The notes below the pieces were generated by a model. The model was not told the DNA's origin. It worked only from the letters and a program-made list of their open reading frames with translations, and made no database searches. DNA of 64,000 bases, taken from CAMLIZ01 sp036231905. GTDB taxonomy: Bacteria; Pseudomonadota; Gammaproteobacteria; Burkholderiales; Burkholderiaceae_C. Below, piece after piece: positions 60,963 to 64,000 of this stretch. A program made the translations under genes and the position numbers. How positions within the stretch are numbered: the stretch's first letter is position 1; each line of letters begins with the position of its first letter. Where the stretch lies: contig NZ_JAZARE010000012.1 of assembly GCF_036231905.1 (NCBI RefSeq), forward strand, positions 1 to 64,000. Reading direction: 5' to 3'.

Positions 60963-61385
60963 ATGGAGTGCACGATCAACTGGATGCCGTCGGTCGGCAT
61001 GGCCTTCGCCGCTGAGACCGGCAGCGGGCACCTCGTGGTCATGGACGGGGCGCCCGATGGCGGCGGCCGCAACCTTGCGCCGCGGCCGATGGAGATGCTG
61101 CTCGCAGGAGCCGGTGGTTGCACGGCCTACGACGTGGTGCTCATCCTGCAGCGTGGCCGCCATGCGGTGACGGGCTGCCAGGTCAAGGTGACGGCGCAGC
61201 GGGCAGACAGCGACCCGAAGGTGTTCACGCGCATCGCCCTGCACTTCATCGTGAGCGGAAAGGGCCTGCCCGATGCGGCCGTGGCGCGCGCGATCGAGCT
61301 GTCGCACGAGAAGTACTGCTCGGCCACCATCATGCTGGCCAAGACCGCCGAGGTAACGACCAGCTACGAGATCGTCGCCAGCTGA
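60963..61385 (+). CDS. OsmC family peroxiredoxin-like protein
   Basis: A 140-residue OsmC/Ohr-fold protein. The two redox cysteines are visible in GAGGCTAYD (about 53) and HEKYCSATIML (about 119), with PRPMEMLLAGAGG typical of the YhfA-like OsmC subgroup. It probably reduces organic hydroperoxides with lipoyl or glutathione partners. It is divergent from ilvA and followed by the convergent coq7 8 bp away. Confidence 0.9.
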   Translation: MECTINWMPSVGMAFAAETGSGHLVVMDGAPDGGGRNLAPRPMEMLLAGAGGCTAYDVVLILQRGRHAVTGCQVKVTAQRADSDPKVFTRIALHFIVSGKGLPDAAVARAIELSHEKYCSATIMLAKTAEVTTSYEIVAS

Positions 61386-61392
61386 CGGCGCG

Positions 61393-62025
61393 TCAGACGT
61401 AGTGCGCCGTGGTCGTCATCACCTTGGCCGCGGCGCGCATCAGCAGGCGCACCGGTGGGGGCAGCTGCGCAGCACCGGCCTGCTCCGCATGGTGTGCATG
61501 GCGCGCCTCGTCGGCCTTCATCTGCTCCACGATCGCGCGTGATGGCAGGTCGTCCCGGGGCAGGCGCTCCAGGTGACCGGCCAGGTGTTCTTCCACCTGG
61601 CGCTCGGTCTCCACGACGAACCCCAGGCTCACCCGATCGCTGACGCGTCCGGCCAGCAGGCCGATGCCGAATGCGCCGGCGTACCACAGCGGATTGAGAT
61701 GGCTTGGCCGATCCCCGAGTTCCGCCAGGCGCTGTTCGGTCCAGGCGAGGTGATCGACTTCATCGCGCGCTGCGGCCGCCATCTGCGCACGCAGCTCGGG
61801 CGAGCGGCCCGTGAGTGCCTGGGCCTGGTACAGCGCCTGCGCGCACACCTCGCCGACATGGTTCACGCGCATCAGAGCACCTGACAGCCGGCGCTGGGCG
61901 GCGTCCAGTACGGCGGCTGGCGCTTGGGGCGCCGGGCGCGCCGCGTGCGCGCCGCCGGAGAGCGTGCGCAATGCGGCGTCCGCGGCGGACAGCAGTGAAT
62001 CCAGAGCGAGCGAGCTTCCCGGCAT
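61393..62025 (-). CDS. coq7: 2-polyprenyl-3-methyl-6-methoxy-1,4-benzoquinol hydroxylase
   Basis: A 210-residue di-iron enzyme of ubiquinone synthesis. The carboxylate ligands of the Coq7 family can be followed: E in RVNHVGEVCAQALY, ExxH in ARDEVDHLAW, E in ETERQVEEHL and ExxH in ADEARHAHHA. It is membrane-associated by a hydrophobic helix (YAGAFGIGLLAGR). The first 40 residues are less conserved. It is divergent from the porin gene across 214 bp. Confidence 0.93.
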   Translation of the reverse strand: MPGSSLALDSLLSAADAALRTLSGGAHAARPAPQAPAAVLDAAQRRLSGALMRVNHVGEVCAQALYQAQALTGRSPELRAQMAAAARDEVDHLAWTEQRLAELGDRPSHLNPLWYAGAFGIGLLAGRVSDRVSLGFVVETERQVEEHLAGHLERLPRDDLPSRAIVEQMKADEARHAHHAEQAGAAQLPPPVRLLMRAAAKVMTTTAHYV

Positions 62026-62116
62026 CCGAAAAGCATAACGGAACGACGTTCAGAGGTGGACCGCAGCCCTCGTTGTTGCCAGACAACAGCCCTGGCGCAT
62101 TTCAACCTCATTTCCT

Positions 62117-62146
62117 TTGCAAGCGTCAGACCGTCTGGTGCAATAG
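62117..62146 (+). promoter_or_regulatory. Predicted porin promoter with palindrome in the spacer
   Basis: ttgcaa (62117-62122) and caatag (62141-62146) are separated by 18 bases. Between them lies the palindrome cagac-c-gtctg (62127-62137), placed where an activator or repressor could bind. The resulting leader is about 90 nt. Confidence 0.4.
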
Positions 62147-62239
62147 CAGCAACTTCCGATGAGGAGGTTGGCCTGATCAGCCCCTTGCCGGGTAACTCCC
62201 CCGATCGGGACCTCTTGTTCAACCTAGGAGATAGTTGCA

Positions 62240-63268
62240 ATGAAAAAATCTCTGCTCGCTCTCGCAGTGCTCGGCGCGTTTGCTGGTGCTGCGTCGGCCC
62301 AGTCGTCGGTGACCCTGTTCGGTATCGTGGACGTCAATGCCCGTTACGTGAAGAACGGCGACCAAAACGTCAAGCAGCTCGGCACGGACGGCATCAACAG
62401 CAGCCGTCTGGGCTTCCGCGGCGTGGAAGACCTTGGTGGCGGCCTGAAGGCTGGCTTCTGGATCGAAGGTGCCCTGTCTCCCGACAACGGCACGGCCGGT
62501 GGCCAGACCTGGCGTCGCCGCTCCACGGTGAGCCTGCTGGGTGGTTTCGGTGAAGTGCGCCTCGGCCGCGACTACACCCCGACCTTCTGGAACATGACCG
62601 TGTTCGACCCGTTCGGCACCAACGGCGTTGGCTCGCTGCTGAACCTGGTTGCCAGCGGTCCTGTCACGACCCCGCTGGCCTCTGGCGCCAACACGCTGGT
62701 TCGTGCTGACAACTCCATCGGCTACTTCCTGCCGTCCGGCATCGGCGGCCTGTACGGCCAAGCCATGGTGGCTGCCGGCGAAGGCACCTCGGGCAACAAG
62801 TACGCTGGCGGCCGCATCGGCTACGCTGCGGGCCCGGTGGACATTGCTACCGCCTATGGTCAAACGCAAATCGCTGGCGACCGCAAGTACAAGCAGTTCG
62901 ACCTGGGTGGCTCGTTCGCCTTTGGTCCTGCCAAGCTGACCGGCCAGTACATCCGCATGCAGTCTGACCTCGGCGGCTTCGACGTCAAGGCAGACCTGTG
63001 GCAAGTGGGCGCGATCGTTGCGCTGGGCCAGGGCGAGCTGCACGCAGCGTATGACCAGGTCAAGGGCAAGGAAGACATCGAAGGCATGAAGGCTCGCCAG
63101 TTCGCCGTCGGTTATGTCTACAACCTGTCCAAGCGCACCGCGCTGTACGGCACTGTGTCGGACCTGAAGAACCAAGGTGGTACGTCCTTCGTCGTGGCAA
63201 CGCCCCCGGCTGCTGGCGTGAATGCCAAGTCGCGTGGCTTCGAAGCCGGCCTGCGCCACTCGTTCTGA
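62240..63268 (+). CDS. Gram-negative trimeric porin
   Basis: A 342-residue outer-membrane porin. The signal peptide MKKSLLALAVLGAFAGAASA is cleaved before QSSVTLFGIVD, the standard betaproteobacterial porin start; SSRLGFRGVEDLGGGLKAGFW, the eyelet-loop YFLPSGIGGLYGQAMV and the final phenylalanine in LRHSF are all typical. It allows small hydrophilic solutes to diffuse in. It has a strong ribosome-binding site (aggaga, nine to ten bases upstream) and biased codon use consistent with very high expression. A strong terminator follows. Confidence 0.96.
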   Translation: MKKSLLALAVLGAFAGAASAQSSVTLFGIVDVNARYVKNGDQNVKQLGTDGINSSRLGFRGVEDLGGGLKAGFWIEGALSPDNGTAGGQTWRRRSTVSLLGGFGEVRLGRDYTPTFWNMTVFDPFGTNGVGSLLNLVASGPVTTPLASGANTLVRADNSIGYFLPSGIGGLYGQAMVAAGEGTSGNKYAGGRIGYAAGPVDIATAYGQTQIAGDRKYKQFDLGGSFAFGPAKLTGQYIRMQSDLGGFDVKADLWQVGAIVALGQGELHAAYDQVKGKEDIEGMKARQFAVGYVYNLSKRTALYGTVSDLKNQGGTSFVVATPPAAGVNAKSRGFEAGLRHSF

Positions 63269-63302
63269 TCGACCTCGGGCGGCACGCGCAAGCGTGCCTA
63301 CC

Positions 63303-63329
63303 AAAGCCGCCTCCGGGCGGCTTTTTTTC
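63303..63329 (+). terminator. Rho-independent terminator of the porin gene
   Basis: aaagccgcc (63303-63311) pairs with ggcggcttt (63316-63324) around tccg, with seven T from 63322. It lies 35 bp after the porin stop. The 150 bp that follow up to the next start show no other feature I can support. Confidence 0.9.
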
Positions 63330-63479
63330 GTCCGTACTTCTCGTGCAGGAAAACCCTCTGCGGTGCGCGCCGCAAAATCCCTACCCTTCGGCGCTGAGGT
63401 TCTATCGCTCGTGCAGGCGGCACAGCTTTCGCTTATCACAGCCCGTTGACCGGGCTGGCAGACGCCCGCACTCCAACTG

Positions 63480-64000
63480 ATGCTTGCTTTCATCCTTCGC
63501 CGACTCGCTCAAGCCGTCCTCGTGATGCTGGCGGTCGCGTTCATCGCGTTCATGCTGTTCCAGTACGTGGGTGATCCGGTCACCAATCTGCTGGGGCAGG
63601 ATGCCACCCCGCAGCAGCGCCGTCAGCTGCGCGCCGACCTGGGGCTGGATCAGCCGTTTCCGGTGCAGTTCGCGCGCTTCGTGGGCAACGCCACCCAGGG
63701 CGAGTTCGGGCTGAGCCTGCGCCAGGGCCGCAGGGTGTCGTCGCTGGTGGCAGAGCGCTTTCCGGCCACGCTGGAGCTGGCGCTGGTGGCCGCGGTCATG
63801 GCGCTGGGCGTCGGCATTCCAATGGGCGTGTATGCGGCCTTGAGACGCGGCAGGTTCTGGTCTCAGGCGGCCATGACCTTGTCGCTGCTGGGCGTGTCGC
63901 TGCCTACCTTTCTCATCGGCATCCTGCTCATCCTGGTGTTTGCGGTCACCTTGAAGGTGCTGCCCAGCTTCGGGCGCGGCGAGGTGGTGATGATCGGGCC
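63480..64000 (+). CDS. DppB/OppB-type ABC transporter permease, 5' part
   Basis: The frame opens at ATG 63480 and runs off the end of the window with 173 codons. The start MLAFILRRLAQAVLVMLAV is the classic N terminus of dipeptide/oligopeptide/nickel permeases, and GDPVTNLLGQDATPQQRRQLRADLGLDQP followed by GEFGLSLRQGRRVSSLVAERFPATLELAL matches the first periplasmic part. It has at least three membrane segments so far. The partner DppC-type permease, ATPases and receptor are expected beyond the window. Confidence 0.88.
   Translation, partial: MLAFILRRLAQAVLVMLAVAFIAFMLFQYVGDPVTNLLGQDATPQQRRQLRADLGLDQPFPVQFARFVGNATQGEFGLSLRQGRRVSSLVAERFPATLELALVAAVMALGVGIPMGVYAALRRGRFWSQAAMTLSLLGVSLPTFLIGILLILVFAVTLKVLPSFGRGEVVMIG

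Overview
The window is one contiguous GC-rich (roughly two-thirds G+C) chromosomal stretch of a betaproteobacterium, most likely order Burkholderiales. The support is the 3' end of a Burkholderiales-like 5S rRNA, the neighbourhood rplM-rpsI-erpA-anmK-M23 peptidase-tyrS-dtd, ilvA-osmC-coq7-porin with a classic betaproteobacterial trimeric porin, several liv/Bug-type binding proteins, and dispersed GC-rich palindromic intergenic elements of a kind I associate with comamonads. I cannot name the genus. I see no prophage, insertion sequence, CRISPR array or tRNA gene; most of the window reads as core or slowly drifting chromosome.

Layout. 1-120: end of an rRNA operon with its terminator. 0.2-3.6 kb (minus): a small operon of a conserved unknown protein, a FadD-type acyl-CoA ligase and a metallo-beta-lactamase-fold hydrolase. 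3.7-6.7 kb (plus): Tat-exported small protein, GMC oxidoreductase and membrane-anchored lipase-like hydrolase. 6.7-8.5 kb: hppD divergent from an Lrp/AsnC regulator. 8.5-12.1 kb: HDOD protein, DUF2855 protein, two or three tiny basic proteins behind a possible iron-responsive promoter, and a lambda-repressor-like DNA-binding protein. 12.2-16.8 kb: htpG with a readable heat-shock promoter, an SrkA-like kinase, a DUF2726 protein and an acetyltransferase. 16.8-24.3 kb: translation and envelope housekeeping (rplM, rpsI, erpA, anmK, M23 peptidase, tyrS, a DUF5329 protein, a cation-efflux protein, dtd). 24.3-28.2 kb: solute-binding proteins, a LysR regulator and an Asp/Glu racemase-like enzyme. 28.2-37.9 kb: a branched-chain-amino-acid-type (Liv) ABC importer with two adenylate-forming ligases and a divergent Crp/Fnr regulator. 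38-44 kb: a large Ig-repeat lipoprotein facing away from a giant SARP-type regulator. 44-46 kb: a 5'-nucleotidase and an orphan AAA ATPase. 46.4-57.9 kb: a complete type II secretion system (gspG-H-I-J-K-L-M-N-D-E-F with divergent gspC). 57.9-64 kb: an unusual CobT homologue, ilvA, osmC, coq7, a porin, and the start of an oligopeptide-type ABC permease running off the end.

How the genes work together. The Liv cluster looks like an import-and-activate unit: periplasmic binding protein, two permeases and two ATPases are co-transcribed with a 648-residue acyl-CoA synthetase upstream and a PaaK-like ligase downstream, so the imported substrate is probably a carboxylic acid converted to a CoA thioester. 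An 18-bp inverted repeat in front of the cluster is a good candidate operator for the divergent Crp/Fnr protein. The type II system supplies export for periplasmic enzymes; its prepilin peptidase is not in the window.

Most worth a second look: (1) between livH and livM the last seven codons of livH plus stop occur twice, 89 bp apart, with only synonymous differences, beside an AT-rich inverted repeat; (2) a perfect 22-bp inverted repeat with a 3-nt centre mirrors the start codon region of the 5'-nucleotidase gene; (3) three 14-bp motifs repeat at an exact 21-bp period between rpsI and erpA; (4) the CobT homologue has lost both usual catalytic glutamates; (5) tiny basic proteins lie behind a Fur-box-like promoter and a mid-operon terminator; (6) a terminator hairpin sits in the ilvA leader. 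I did not find a clearly new multi-gene defence or mobile system.
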